Assembly (NCBI GenBank): GCA_905221605.1
Contig: CAJNDS010000845.1
Coordinates: 1 to 59,806, forward strand
Origin: Symbiodinium natans
Lineage: Eukaryota > Sar > Dinophyceae > Suessiales > Symbiodiniaceae
DNA length: 59,806 nt
Reading direction: 5' to 3'
Shown here: positions 1 through 11,042 of the stretch, one piece after another
Layout of the letters: each line of letters starts with the position of its first letter
Position numbering within the stretch: the stretch's first letter is position 1
Notes under the pieces: generated by a model
The model's database searches: none
What the model was told of the DNA's origin: nothing
The model's input: the letters and a program-made list of their open reading frames with translations, nothing else
Translations under genes and position numbers: made by a program

Positions 1-2452
1 AAAGATTCAAAGGCTCCAATTGGGGCGCTACTCCTGCGGCACGAGCCACTCGGAAAACACTATCGCGGAGCGTGGTGTGCATGAGTTGTTTGCGTCCTTG
101 ACCCATACATGCCAAGACATGGTGACCTTGAGGATCCATCGGTTGTTGGCAACAAGAACAATTACCGAAACCATCAAACATAGCAAGCCCCAATCGTAAA
201 CCTATCGCATCCCGAAATGCGGGATCGGGCAAAAGGGTGTCCTGTGTCATCCCCGGGTTCTGGTGCAGCCACGCGTCCGCGTCTTTAGCTGCTACCGCGC
301 GCAAACGCGCCCTTCCTGAACAGTCCGCTTGATCAAGAAGCGCCTGCGTCGTTTTCTGATACACAGGCTCTAAATATTCTACTTGTCGCAATTTCTGAAT
401 AGGGGGTGGCCAAGATGTCCCAGTCGGAGCACAATGCACTGATAGATGCTGAATCGCCAATTCTTCATCAGCACACGGCTCGCGCACATGACCCTCCGGC
501 AGTAGGCCAGCCACGAGCTCGGAACATTGTCTTCTCGAGATCACATAAGACAGATCCGATATGTGAACAACTTCCATGCCTATTTCAACGCGCGAAGAAG
601 TCAAGCCTAGACCCCCACGACTGAGGGGAAGTTTAGCCTGTATCCACTGCTGCTGGGACAAGACCGATCCTAACATATGCTCAAGCACCCGACGGGGACG
701 ATCATGACAATACTCTAATAAAATTCGTAATTGTCGACGTGGCATAGTACGACACCAATATTGAATCTTGTTATAAGAGACCCCGTGCCGAAGCAAACTG
801 AATGCCACATGTGCATGAGGCAAACATTCCAGTGCATGAAATAATTTCTCCAACTCTCCCTGTTTCTCTTCCTGGAAGGATTGGAGGAAATCCGCATTCT
901 CACTGATGGGCGTTTTGAGCATGAGGACATCCGCGCCCGTGACCTTACGGACACCCAAAGATTGGAATCGCGAGACGTCCCCCCGGAAGCGCTCCCCCGC
1001 CAACAAATACAAAGTACATTTACGCGGATCCACATGCAGCCCGTACGCGTCGGCCAGTTGGAGTTCTTGTCGGAATTGTTCCCAAACTTCATCAACCGAA
1101 CCCCCACTAAAGCTATCATCCGCGAAAGCAGGCGAAAACCCCGGGGAGGGGCGAGGATTGTTACGCCGGGCCTCCTCAATCAAACGACAACGCGACAAGC
1201 AAAAAAGGGGCGCCATGAGCGGACATCCCTGCTGACCCCGTGCGCATTCCACTGATTCTCTTTGGTATACCAAACGAGATGGGGTCCCGTAATAATACTC
1301 TGCAAATCGCGCCGAGGCCGGAGCATACGTTGCCGCATCTTGCAAAAATTGAGCAGGCAAAAGCGTATTAAACGCATTGGAGATATCAGTTTGCAACAAC
1401 ACACAATCCGGTTGGTGCCGATTTGACGCCAACCATTCGCGAGTCGCGTGTAACATTGCTTCAGCCCCACACACGACACCCACAGCCATTTGGTCGGGGA
1501 GCAAACGTTCCCTTAGCGTGGCCTTATCCATTTGCAAGGTGCACTTGAAAACAAGCTTGCGCCAAGTCAAGCCCATAACAATGGGACGAGCATCAGCAAT
1601 CAAAGCAATTGGACGTCCGAGGCTATCGTGTTTACCCACCCCGATCAGCTGCCCACCTGCAAGCCAAGGCCTGAGATAGGTCGGAGCCAATCCATCCCCC
1701 AAGAGCTGGGCGAAATCCCGCATATACAAAAGCACTGGGTCGTCTTCCGAATCGCCAATCATGGACTTCAAGAACTCGGCACGTAATCCATCTGGCCCTG
1801 GCCCCACCCCCACAGCGAAAGAACGAAGAGCGCGGAGAAAAACATCCATTTCGATATGTCCTGGGGGCGCTGCCGGGTGACGACCAACAACTTCTCGCCC
1901 AGGTGGAATGGCTGGGAACTTAGCCAACAGAGCAGCTCGAACCGCCGGAGTGTCTGACGCCAATCCCAAAGACGTGAGGCGGTGCAACGCCTGCGATATC
2001 CTTCCTAGGCCGACCAGGCGTTCAGTCTCCCGCACTTTAAACGCCCACTCTTCCTCGGGAGAACGTGAGTTTCTCCGCAAGCCTGGAACCTTACAACCCT
2101 CAACGGCCTCGCGCCACAAACCCGCCCTTTCCCCCGATCGCCACCGGAGTAGCAAGGTCTTAGTGAAGTGGAGTGCTTGGCCCGGCCTTTGACCTCGCTT
2201 GAACTGTCTTAGGGTGCATTTGGGGAACATTAATAAGGCTAGCCATGCTTCACGGGCTCTGCGGTGGGCTTCCGTATCCTGGATGCCCCGACCACCCTGT
2301 TCAACAGGCAAAGGGTCCCACGCATCGATACGACTGCTGGCCAGAACTGCAGCCAGGAGTTTCGCATATTCGGTTTTAGCCAAAGGGACAAGAACTTGGG
2401 GGATATAGTCTTTGATACGCACATGGGTGAGGAAAATATCTTCAAGGGATGG
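1..2452 (-). pseudogene. Non-LTR retrotransposon reverse transcriptase, runs off window edge
   Basis: Read on the minus strand, one frame stays open without a stop from 2452 down to base 1 (about 817 codons), so the 3' end is outside the window. Visible reverse transcriptase signatures are GPGPDGL (about 1788-1810), the LQTDISNAFNTL block (1365-1400), QQGCPLMAPLF (about 1205-1235) and the catalytic FADD box (1115-1128; the usual form is YADD/FADD). Near the end lies a Cys/His cluster, C-x2-C-x8-H-H-x3-C (about 95-165), like the zinc-knuckle seen after RT domains in dinoflagellate elements. RT copies element RNA into DNA during target-primed integration. The frame is intact, but it is cut off from its N-terminal half by a TGA at 2453-2455, so I call it a decayed copy. 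No poly(A) tail, target duplication or endonuclease domain is visible in the window. Confidence 0.88.
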
Positions 2453-3487
2453 TCAAACCTCATTCTCATTGTCAAATTGAGACATCACTGCAGAAATTAT
2501 CCCGCCTTGCGTATCGCGGTGACTGTGTTTCCAACAGCTAGGGTGTACTCCGCCATGCACTCGAACAGAAATAGACCGTCCTCAAATCCGACAACAAGTC
2601 AAACCATTGGCTTCAAACCAAGACGCAGGCGGGCGGCCTCCAAGTTCCCCGCCCAAGTGCATGTCGACATGAACGCGCATGGCTTGAAAGCTACTCCACC
2701 CCGGTCGGTCGCCCGAGGTGTGTCGACTACAACCCGCAACAGGACACGCAAAGGATTCAGCAACCCGGCTGGTGTGGGGCCGACACGGTCCGGCCTCCAA
2801 TTCCAGGAGCTCCTCTGGCGAGAGATCCTCGCCGAAAAGATGCCTGAGCATGGTGTCGGCGGCGTGCTCGGGAGCAGTATCGACTTGCATAGGCACTACG
2901 TCTGGGAAAGCTGGGAAAAGGTAGGTATAGAGTTGCAGACAAAGCAGCGTTCGTACGGACACCACATGATGGGTCATTACAAACATACTCAAAGCCGACA
3001 ACAACCGACACTGACCTAAAGGACGATGCAAGCGTGCCCACCGTGCTCCAAGGACCGCCAAGAAGCCCAGAAGTGAGATCCAGTCACGACACGGCTGAGC
3101 TAGGAACATGCTGACCGTGACTCCCCAACCCTTGCTCTCCAAGATCATTTCGAATAATTCCAAGATGCCCTTGCATATCGAAGTCAAAGATTCATATCCA
3201 ATGCGCAGAAATCGGATCCCTTCATGCTCACAACGATTCCCGAGAGATCCCGATCCTCCCTGGGCTCCGACCGCAGAGGCTGCGCAGCTCCGCAGATGGA
3301 ATAAATAAAACAACGACGCAGGGGTAGTTATAGCGCCAAGATCTCTTTTGGTACAACAAAGTCTCGGCTCACTACGAGACTCTCGTACATACCATCTACA
3401 GCCTTCATTTCCAATTCCTGAAACACACAGACACAACAAAATGCCGACGAGGCCCCACGATGACGGTTTGGGTCGCTTAGCGTGCAT
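2453..3487 (-). pseudogene. N-terminal zinc-finger part of the same RT element, broken by two TGA codons
   Basis: This segment is in exactly the same frame as the RT below it, separated only by in-frame TGA codons at 2582-2584 and 2453-2455. It carries a C2H2-like finger (CPVAGC followed by an H-x3-H in MRVHVDMH, about 2650-2745). An acidic stretch (LFGEDLSPEELLELE) precedes it. The sequence around the first TGA reads CCRI-stop-GR, where a cysteine codon would complete a CxxC pair, so the stop probably replaced TGC or TGT. Upstream of about 3100 the frame is hydrophobic and does not look protein-like, so the true 5' end of the coding region is uncertain. In this family, N-terminal fingers are thought to bind nucleic acid. 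Confidence 0.7.
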
Positions 3488-3884
3488 CCCACACAGGCAC
3501 CACGGCAGTTCCAGGACGCTGTGGCCGCTCAGCTGCTACCCATGGCTCAGGGTATTGGAGACTTTTTATCTACAGATCTTCATATATTTCGATGGATTTC
3601 TAATATAATGATTATGATTCTTTTCTTCTTTTAGGTCATTTTGTCATTTTCAAAAGCTCTTAATCCCCATGGAAATCCTATCTTAAGATTATATATTCAA
3701 TTTTCATTTTTTGTTGCGTTTGCTTGTTATCTCCTTTTATATTATGATCTCGAATTATGCCATTGTGTCGGGAAGGGGGGCTCGGAGCAACAATAGTCGG
3801 GGATTCAAGGTCTTCGAAGGGGTCAGAAAATTCATCATCTGCATGTTGGGCCGGGACAATGGCCAATATGATTATGAATGGCAG

Positions 3885-4205
3885 GTCCTTAAGGACCGAA
3901 TATTAGTGGACCTTTTAGGTCGGATCGTCCCGGCAATAGCCTTGTTGGCCTCCGGCTTTCTACGAAATAGAATTAGGCCGGACGCCAATGCCACCGACCT
4001 TGCACGGCCCGGATTTAGAATTAGAATCGGGCCCGGTCGATTTTCGTGGATTGAGGCACGAAAAATGGGCCGGGGGTATATGCCCCATGAGGCCCCCCCC
4101 CCCCCCCGGGGCGCGCATCAGGAGCATCAAGGCTCCCCTCCGGGATCCAGGGCGCGTTTCCACGACGTATCTAATCCCGGGGGTTAGGAAAAAGAGAATT
4201 TAGGG
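3885..4205. repeat. Dispersed repeat, copy A (partner at about 43.66-44.03 kb)
   Basis: Shared words with the 43.7 kb copy occur in the same order and spacing: a block ending in CGGACCTTTTAG or GTGGACCTTTTAGG, GAATAGCCTTG, GAATTAGGCCGGACGCCA, GCGCATCAGGAGCATCA and CTAGGAAAAAG. The element is GC-rich (with a run of 12 C at about 4095) in an otherwise AT-rich flank. No coding potential or clear terminal repeats were seen, so it could be a non-autonomous transposon or a segmental duplication. From 3500 to 3885 I see no gene, only AT-rich sequence. Confidence 0.6.
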
Positions 4206-4224
4206 TCCGTAACAAACTTGGAAA

Positions 4225-4810
4225 TTTCAAAGAATATAGGAGCCTCCAAGCTCCCCGGCTTAGTCCCGAAACTCACTGCTCCCCAAATCTGTCCCGAAAC
4301 AAAAAACCCCCAAGTTCCCCAACTCGATCCCCAAGCTCACTACTCCCCACCTCTGTCCCACAACAAAAACCCCCAATCTCCCCAACTCCGTCCCGAACTC
4401 ACTGCTCCCCAATTCTGTCCGAAACACAAAACCCCCAAGCTCCCCAGCTCAATTCCAAAACTCACCACTCCCCAACTCTGTCCCGAAACAAGAAACCCCC
4501 AAGCTCCCCAGCTCAGTTCCTCCCCAGCTCTATCCCGAAACACAAAATCCCCAATCTCCCCAATTTCGTTCCGAAACTCCCCGCTCCCCAACTCTGTCCC
4601 GAAACAAGAAACCCCCAAGCTCCCCAACTCAGTTCCTCCCCAGCTCTGTCCCGAAATATAAAACCCCCAATCTCCCCAATTTCGTTCCGAAACTCACCGC
4701 TCCCCAACTCTGTCCCGAAACAAGAAACCCCCAAGCTCCCCAGCTCGGTCCCGAAGCTCACTGCTCCCCACCTCTGTCCCGCAACAAAAAACCCCAAGCT
4801 CCTCAATAAT
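4225..4810. repeat. C-rich minisatellite (CCCCAAGCTCCCCAACTC...GTCCCGAAAC)
   Basis: Imperfect tandem units of roughly 55-60 bp built from CCCAAGCTCCCC and CTCTGTCCCGAAAC words, with a higher-order period near 117 bp (compare 4496 with 4613). The strand reads as a repetitive Pro/Gln/Cys-rich frame on plus and a Gly/Trp-rich frame on minus. Both are by-products of the repeat rather than genes. Confidence 0.8.
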
Positions 4811-4972
4811 ATAGGACATCTTAGAAAGATGAAAAGAGAAAAGAGAGCAATTGAAGAATCTTAAGACAAAATCGATGCAAAAATTGTTCTAGAAATATTT
4901 TCTTTAAATATTTTTGAGAAAAATTGTTCTGCTTTTTTGGAATTTAGGATTCAGGATTTTCTATAAATTGAT

Positions 4973-5328
4973 CTCTGGCTCTTGGTGGACCTTTGACTTA
5001 GGATTTGAGATCTCTGCCTTCTGATTTCTGACTCTTATTCCTTATTTGGCCTTCGACCTCGGATTTACGATCTCTATTCTTGGTCTCTGACTTTGATTTG
5101 ACCTTTGACCTCGGATTTGTGATCTCTGTCTTCTGATCTCTGGCTCTTATTTGACCTTTGACCTCGGATTTAAGATCTCTGCCTTCTGGTCTCTAACTCT
5201 TATTTGGCCTTTGATTTCGGATTTATGATCTCTATCTTCTGATCTCTGACTCTTATTTGGCCTTTGATTTCGGATTTGGGATCTCTACCTTCTGATCTCT
5301 GGCTCTTATTTGGCCTTTGATCTCTCAA
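4973..5328. repeat. 53 bp minisatellite (CTTTGACCTCGGATTT...GATCTCT)
   Basis: About seven head-to-tail copies of a 53 bp unit. Two consecutive units at 5099-5204 are almost identical and exactly 53 bp apart. The array stops at the G/C homopolymer block. Confidence 0.85.
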
Positions 5329-5332
5329 ATAG

Positions 5333-5366
5333 GGGCGGGGGGGGGGCCCCCCCCCCCCCCCCCCCC
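5333..5366. repeat. G10/C20 homopolymer block
   Basis: GGGGC, then ten G (5337-5346), followed directly by twenty C (5347-5366). The G and C runs can pair as a hairpin, and this is a known trouble spot for sequencing, so its length and even its reality are uncertain. It marks the border between the minisatellite and the AT-rich island. Confidence 0.7.
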
Positions 5367-5369
5367 TTG

Positions 5370-7790
5370 TCTAAATTATTTTTAAAAAAACATTTTCAGA
5401 ATGAATTAATTATATTTCTTTTTCCGGCGTCGATGATTTTATCTTTATAAGTTGGAATCTTTATCTTCTCTCTTTATCCTTTTCGTCTTTCTGAGATATC
5501 CTCTATATGTTTGGGTGGTGGCGGATTTTTAATCACGATGGGATATATTTGAGAATACGAAATTGATATATTTTATTTGATAGAATTGAATATTGGATAT
5601 TGAGATTTTGAGAATCGAGTGGGGTAAGAGACGTATGCTCCCAAAAGAATCAATTATCATAAATCCTCCATAGAGATTCATTTGAGAATCTTGATGAGGC
5701 GAGAGATATATATTCCAATAATCATCAATTAAGCATGAATCCTCCATAGAAACGAAAATAATGAGAAGAGATTTCCATATCTGGATACGTTGGATCACCA
5801 TATTACGTAATATTATATATTCTCTAGCAATCCAGGCTGGAGTTCAGCCCCAACTTGAACCCCAGAACTTAATCCCCCACGGAGCCCGCCCTAAGACCAA
5901 CTAATGTTCTTCTTCGTTCCACATCCCAGATTCGTTCATCTTCTTGGAAGAAGTTTCCGAGCTTGGCTTTGGACTTTGCAATCATTTCTCCATTTATGAT
6001 TAGAATTGAGAGAGAGAGTACAAACACCCATGATTTGGGAGTCTATGGGGGGTCTGCTGAAGGAGAGTGCGAATGTATTGTTGTCCTTGTGCCGCGCCGC
6101 GGACGAGAGGTTGGGGCTACGGAGCGAAGTATCTAAAGACAAGTTCTATGATAGAATATCTTTTTTAATTTGCAACGTGATTTTCATCAGGCATGCGCGT
6201 AACAACGCGCCCACATGGCGCACATTGCGGTCCATGCTGCTGGCGGGGGTTATCGGGGCTGAGCTGTCGCTTGCCAGGTAGAAGGTAGGAGATTTGTTCA
6301 GTAGTCCATGATCGGGCTTAGAGCCTCGTCTTTGCCTTCGGTCTTGGATTTGCTCCGCGTATTCTCTTAAGTCGGGGTGGTGGTGGATTTGCTTTTTCTG
6401 AGAATGTATGGAGTAATGACGGATATTTCTTCGTCGAGGCTCTATGTTCTCTATATATGTTGTTTCATTCTCATTTATATTGGTTAGGATGCCGGGGGCT
6501 TTTGGACGTATAAATCGTTCAAATCTTATCTCATATGATCTCTTATATATAACGATCCTTCATCATGAATTTTCTAATCTAGAAATAAATATTTAATTTT
6601 CAAATACTTACTTCTAGAATCTCGTAATGGACGAAGAGAGATTTATATCATATCCCAAACTAAATATATTAATAATCAAGGGTTCGGATGGTCGCAATTC
6701 ATCATCTCCACGAATCCTCAAATTCTCTTCCATATATTCAAATATCCATCATCACCCCGAATTTAAAAAGATTTTAGAGACTCGTGTCACGCATTTTAGA
6801 TCGGTTCCTAGATTTTCACATTCTATTTCTTAATTAATATTTTTAGAAATAGAAACCTCATATGCCAATGATATATAAAGATAGATATCATCATCGAATT
6901 GATTTTCATATTTAAGAACATCTGAAATAATCAAAGAAAATATTATTTTTTAGATATTAATTCATCATAAATCCTTTGATCATTTTCATTTGGGTTTTTT
7001 GATATTTTTGGTTTTATGGCATCCAATCTTGAATAATCATTAGACCATAGAAACATAAATCTCTTCTTTCTTTTCGATCTTATACCAGATCATGAATTAA
7101 GATTAATTGGAATTTTTGGGAATTGAAATCTCTCATACCATTTTTAACAATTTTGATATTCTTTAATCATTTAAAATGAAATTCTTATATCTCTTTTGAA
7201 TATTCATGTTTAATTCTTTAGATATCCTTAGAAATGATTCTTAAAAATATTCTGAAAATATTCTAAATAGACCCCTAAGAATTTTTAATACATATCCATT
7301 TTTTTCATCAAATTATATATATAATATCAATATCATTCTAAGACAATTCTTCCTTTCTACTATATATAATTCTTGATTAATGAATATTTCTTAGAAATAT
7401 TTTTTTGAGAATTTTTATTTCATTATAGAATTAATAGCGAAAAATAATCAATATCTCAAAAATTATTATCTTTCGTTTAATATTCATGATTATATTATCT
7501 TCATATCCAAATTCTTTATCCTTCGCAGATATGATAATATAGAGAAAATGAAGAAAGAATCGAAAATATCATATCTGCATTAGACTCTTTATATTTTTCT
7601 ATCAAAACGTGATATTTGAATACTATAGAAAATATCTTATGTCTCATAAAGATAAAGTAGTAAGCATTTCATGATATTGTGATATAGAGGTTTGAGAGAA
7701 TTCGTTTAGTTCAAGAAACCGATATCAATTATGAGATATAAGTCGTAGATCACGGCTTTCGGGTTTCCAAATTAAAATATGCACGGCCCT
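5370..7790. other. AT-rich island without recognisable genes
   Basis: About 2.4 kb rich in GATAT, AGAAT and TTATAT words, in sharp contrast with the roughly even base composition on both sides. I checked all frames by eye. The only stretch with protein-like texture is a GC-normal patch at 6006-6281 on plus (an alpha-helical-looking frame containing SKDKFYDR), which I do not trust as a gene. No organellar gene fragment (cob, cox1, cox3, psb) was recognised. Confidence 0.6.
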
Positions 7791-7890
7791 AAGTCGTGGT
7801 GATGGCCCCAAGTTACCGGCACATCACCTCCCGTATTCTCGGAGTTCCTTGATTACGATTTCGGCGCTCTTACTCGGACACTCCAGGCTA

Positions 7891-7910
7891 GTTAGGGCTA
7901 GGGTTTAGGG
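7891..7910. repeat. Interstitial telomere-type array (TTTAGGG on plus), degenerate
   Basis: Short degenerate run of GTTAGGG, GCTAGGG and TTTAGGG. Read on minus, it begins CCCTAAACC and supplies the TAA stop of the exon at 7905-8078. Confidence 0.75.
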
Positions 7911-8078
7911 TGAAAGGTCTATGGTCCTTCGACTCGCGCACTCGCCCCAAGTAAGCACGGATGCATGACAGACGGTCTCAGCTTTCTTGGCGAATGCGAC
8001 TCCATGTGTCAGACTGTACTCTTCGGCCAGCTCTTCCGGCGAAAAGCGGTGGGGCTCCGCAGCGCGTGGCTTGGAGCC
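7905..8078 (-). CDS. Orphan exon between two opposed telomere arrays
   Basis: A minus-strand open segment of 58 codons with clear protein texture (FSPEELAEEYSLTHGVAFAK, then CHASVLTWGECASR). Upstream in its sense direction it is joined directly to a TTTAGGG array whose last TTTAG could serve as the splice acceptor (TTTAG then GGCTCCAAG). At the other end the reading frame stops at a TAA formed by CCCTAAACC of the next array. It may be the last exon of the RRM gene at 8.5-9.9 kb, but the simplest GTAAGT donor there (about 8477) gives the wrong phase, so linkage is unproven. Family not recognised. Confidence 0.5.
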   Translation of the reverse strand, partial: GSKPRAAEPHRFSPEELAEEYSLTHGVAFAKKAETVCHASVLTWGECASRRTIDLSP

Positions 8079-8129
8079 CTAAACCCTAAACCCTAAACCC
8101 TGAACCCTGAACCCTAAACCCTAAACCCT
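8077..8129. repeat. Interstitial telomere-type array (CCCTAAA on plus)
   Basis: About seven CCCTAAA/CCCTGAA units. In the minus sense it is TTTAGGG and abuts the 5' edge of the exon at 7905-8078. Confidence 0.95.
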
Positions 8130-8377
8130 CAAGGCCAGGATAAATAGAAATTGTAGGTGTTTCATTACGAGCAGCTCGTGCAATAATCCTTCATCCTTCA
8201 CAGTGCAAAATATTAGCCAAACCCTTCAGCCAGCCCCCCCCTCAGCCCACTTGCCAGCCCCAACGCCCCCCAGCCCCACAACCCCAAAGTCAAAATGACA
8301 AAAGCAAAAAACAAAACCCGACAAATCCCGACAAAACCCCACAAAACTCCGGACACAAACCCTATACAATTTCTATA

Positions 8378-8414
8378 AACCCTAAGCCCTAAGCCCTAAG
8401 CCCTAAACCCTAAG
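8378..8414. repeat. Interstitial telomere-type array (CCCTAAG/CCCTAAA on plus)
   Basis: Five units, mostly the CCCTAAG variant, about 60 bases past the end of the RRM open frame. The stretch 8130-8377 holds C-rich and CAAAACCC-rich spacer without coding signal. Confidence 0.9.
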
Positions 8415-8474
8415 AAATTGCTCACTTCATGAGTTTTCCGCCTAGCTCTGTTGGAGCCCGTTTCCTCTTCCCAC

Positions 8475-9860
8475 TTACTGAAAGCGACGCTTCTCGACGG
8501 ATGCATCTGCATCAGGTTTGCTCTTGTTCACATCCTTTGGCAATTCTGCGGCTTTTGCCTTGCATGTCTCTTGGAACTCAGTCATATCAGCAGGCGGCTT
8601 GCCATCAGGCAATATGTGGGTCTGGCAAGTAGGTGAATCAGCCATTATGTGGTGTATGCATGCAGACCACTTCATGAACACCGCCCCACAGTGCGGGCAG
8701 GCATACTTTGCGGTAGCTCGCACGGCTTCGGCAGACTTCAGTAGTGCGGCGGATTCGTTGCTGGACAGACCCTGCAAACTCGCCAGCGACGGCTGATCCT
8801 GTAATATGGGTACCTTCGCTGCCAGATTGACATCATTTCCGGCCTTGTTCTCCTTCTCCTCTTCTCGATGCTTCCCAAGCATGAACTCCTCCTGCTTTTC
8901 ATCTGCCATCCCATGCTCAAAATTGTCACTACTCTGGCTCGCCTCGCCATACTCATCATGAAAACCCTCTGGACCCCGATTGATGGTGTGCCATGTCCGA
9001 TTACGTGCCCTTGCGTCGGAGAATGCACGCCAGTCGTCGTTTTTCCAAGACCAAGAGCCATACCATCTGCACGATGTCCTGTTCTTTCCACCATTTTGTT
9101 CCCATGAACTGCTACCATACCACTGGTCCTTCCACCACTCTTTGTTGTTGTCGCTCAGAGTCCGGCAAGACCTGCCATCCTTTCTACTGTCGGCCAGTGA
9201 TGCAGGAAAAATGTCCGAAGTTGGCAGACGCATTCCATTTTCATCGAAGGCCATCGGCTTGCAGCCCTCGGGGATGGCGCTGGTCAGCCACGCTGATCTC
9301 TGTTGCCACTCAATGTTTGCAGCGTACCCCTGGATGGAGGACCACTCTGATTTGCACGGACGCTCGCTAGTGTGTCCTTTCCAGTCGTCGGTGCCATCGA
9401 AATGATTCTGGCATTGCACAGCTGTTTCATGTTTTCGAAAATTAATGTAAGCTATGCCTCGGTTCTCGAATTTGTCCATGTCCATGGGCAAATAGAAGTA
9501 GTCATATGCGCAGGGGAAGTGCTCATCCAGCAAAGCCAGAAGAACCTCTGCATTCAGAGTCTTCGGAAGACGTGTCAATACGACGGTTGTTCCATCACCT
9601 TCTGAATTCCATGCCGCCTTGGACGTCGTCTGTCGGACCTTCCAGGTCTTGCCGCCTTTCCCGTTGTCCCCACAAGCCGACCACATCCTTCCAGGCAGTC
9701 TCGTAGCAACTGTCACATAGGGCTCTTGATTTCAGAATAGCAGCATCAGAACAATGTTCGGATGCTTGAGCCAACATGGCAGGCGACGAAGTGTGAATTC
9801 GCAAGATTTTCCACATGCTTGCATCCAAGAGCTTCACCTTCACGACGAAGCGGAAAGGCG
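8475..9860 (-). CDS. Mei2-like RRM protein with C-terminal zinc finger, two exons
   Basis: Exon 2 (9617-8475) encodes an RNA-recognition motif of the Mei2 C-terminal type: TTVVLTRLPKTL, ending with the typical GYAANIEWQQR strand. This is followed by a Trp/Arg-rich linker and a C-x2-C finger (YACPHCGAVFMKWSACIHH). Exon 1 (about 9860-9685) contains LCDSCYETAWKD. A GT donor at 9684 and an AG acceptor at 9618 give a 67 bp phase-0 intron and join WKD to AAWNSEGDG. The reading frame ends at TAA (8475), but the last codons overlap a perfect GTAAGTGG donor, so the gene may continue 3'. Mei2-type RRMs bind RNA in post-transcriptional control; the role here is inferred from the family only. Confidence 0.8.
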
Positions 9861-10350
9861 CTATCGAGATTTCGTCTGTTCTCTGTTAGACAAGAGGAAT
9901 AAAGTGCCTAGGGAATTTCGCAGAGGAAAGGCGTTATTGAGATTTCACTCGCCCTCTGTTGGAAAGAGGAAACCAAATCCCCAGAAAATTTCGACGAGTA
10001 AAGGCGCTGTTTGGAAAAGATGAAACAAAATGCATAGAGAATGTCGAAGAGGAAAGGCGCTATTGAGATTTCGTGCGCTCTCTGTTGCAAAGAGGAAACG
10101 AGATGCCTATGGAACTTCGAAGAGTTTCGAACAGGAAAGGCGCTATTGAGATTTCGTCTGCTCTCTGTTAGAAAAGAGGAAACAAAATGCCTAGGGGAAC
10201 TTCGAAGAGGAAAGGCGCTATTGAGATTTCGTCTAGAATCCGAAATTTCCAGAAAGAAAGTACCCAGAAAATTTGCGGAGAGTTCGGGAATCCCCTGTCC
10301 CCATAAGCAGCCAAAAGGAATGGAAGAGGAGCGGGCACACGACAAGGCTG
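9846..10350. repeat. Minisatellite of about 75-80 bp (GGCGCTATTGAGATTTCG...)
   Basis: At least five imperfect copies carrying GAGGAAAGGCGCTATTGAG, GATTTCG, CTCTGTTRGAAAAGAGG and AAACAAAATGCCTAG words. It lies just upstream of the first visible RRM exon, so it is intronic or upstream flank. Open frames across it are repeat-driven. Confidence 0.85.
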
Positions 10351-10360
10351 CCGCAGAGTA

Positions 10361-10392
10361 TTAAGGACACTTAGTATAAGGGGGAACATCCA
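10361..10392. mobile_element. Truncated end of the TTGGGATG MITE family
   Basis: Carries TTAGTATAAGGGGGAACATCC, which matches the right end of the full copy at 28642-28744. The opposite terminal repeat is missing. From 10400 to 10850 I see no gene. Confidence 0.5.
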
Positions 10393-10854
10393 AAGCATGT
10401 TCTACTAACACAAACTACAGATCCATGCCGCGACATATTCCCCCAAACTCTGCAAGTCTTGATGCTGGGTCTTCCACGTTCTGACAGCACATCTTAGCAA
10501 CGGATCCTACTGGGCACCCTCGGTTCGCATCAGGCTTGAGGGAACGGATGTTGGTTAAGCTACACCTTATTCTGATTCTAAGCCATGAAGATTCGAAGAA
10601 TGGACAACCAGGATGCGTTCAGTGATCACACCTAAAACTCCACATCCTAACGCCCGAAAACCGGTCGCTCCTAACAACAACTTCTGCTGAACTCCACCCG
10701 TGTCATCACCAATATAAAAATGTGTAAAAGCTAAGAATAGCCTAAGAATTGAGCTGACCTGGCAAAATATGCATGTTTCTTGGGGGAGGGGGGATCACTT
10801 CCAGGACAATTTGCTGCCAAAATGGTCGAGGCCCCAAGAGGCCAACCAGGCCAA

Positions 10855-10962
10855 GGGTTTAGGGTTTAGGGTTTAGGGTTTAGGGTTTAGGGTTTAGGGT
10901 TTAGGGTTTAGGGTTTAGGGTTTAGGGTTTAGGGTTTAGGGTTTAGGGTTTAGGGTTTAGGG
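10855..10962. repeat. Longest interstitial telomere-type array (about 15 TTTAGGG)
   Basis: Near-perfect tandem TTTAGGG on plus, the longest and cleanest in the window. On the minus sense it lies about 15 bases after a possible exon (10979-11042). Confidence 0.97.
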
Positions 10963-10978
10963 TAAAACAAACACAGGC

Positions 10979-11042
10979 CCGCAGGTGCCAGGTTGCATCA
11001 TCACTCACAGCAGAAACCAAAAGTCTTAATGCAACTTCTGAA
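10979..11042 (-). CDS. Possible small exon upstream of the 10.9 kb telomere array
   Basis: Minus-strand segment with the helix-like sequence SEVALRLLVSAVSDDATWHL, followed by CGGGCCT and a GT donor (GTGTTTG) that leads into the telomere array. Only codon texture and the donor support it. It may belong to the gene at 11.3-12.1 kb. Confidence 0.35.

Noticed and set aside
2453-2584. TGA recoding as Cys or Sec in the RT element
   Set aside because: Other genes in the window end with TGA normally (channel neighbours, RBR, PIP kinase), and only two sites are affected, so mutation is simpler.
4225-5328. CRISPR-like direct repeats
   Set aside because: The units are contiguous minisatellites without unique spacers in a eukaryotic context.
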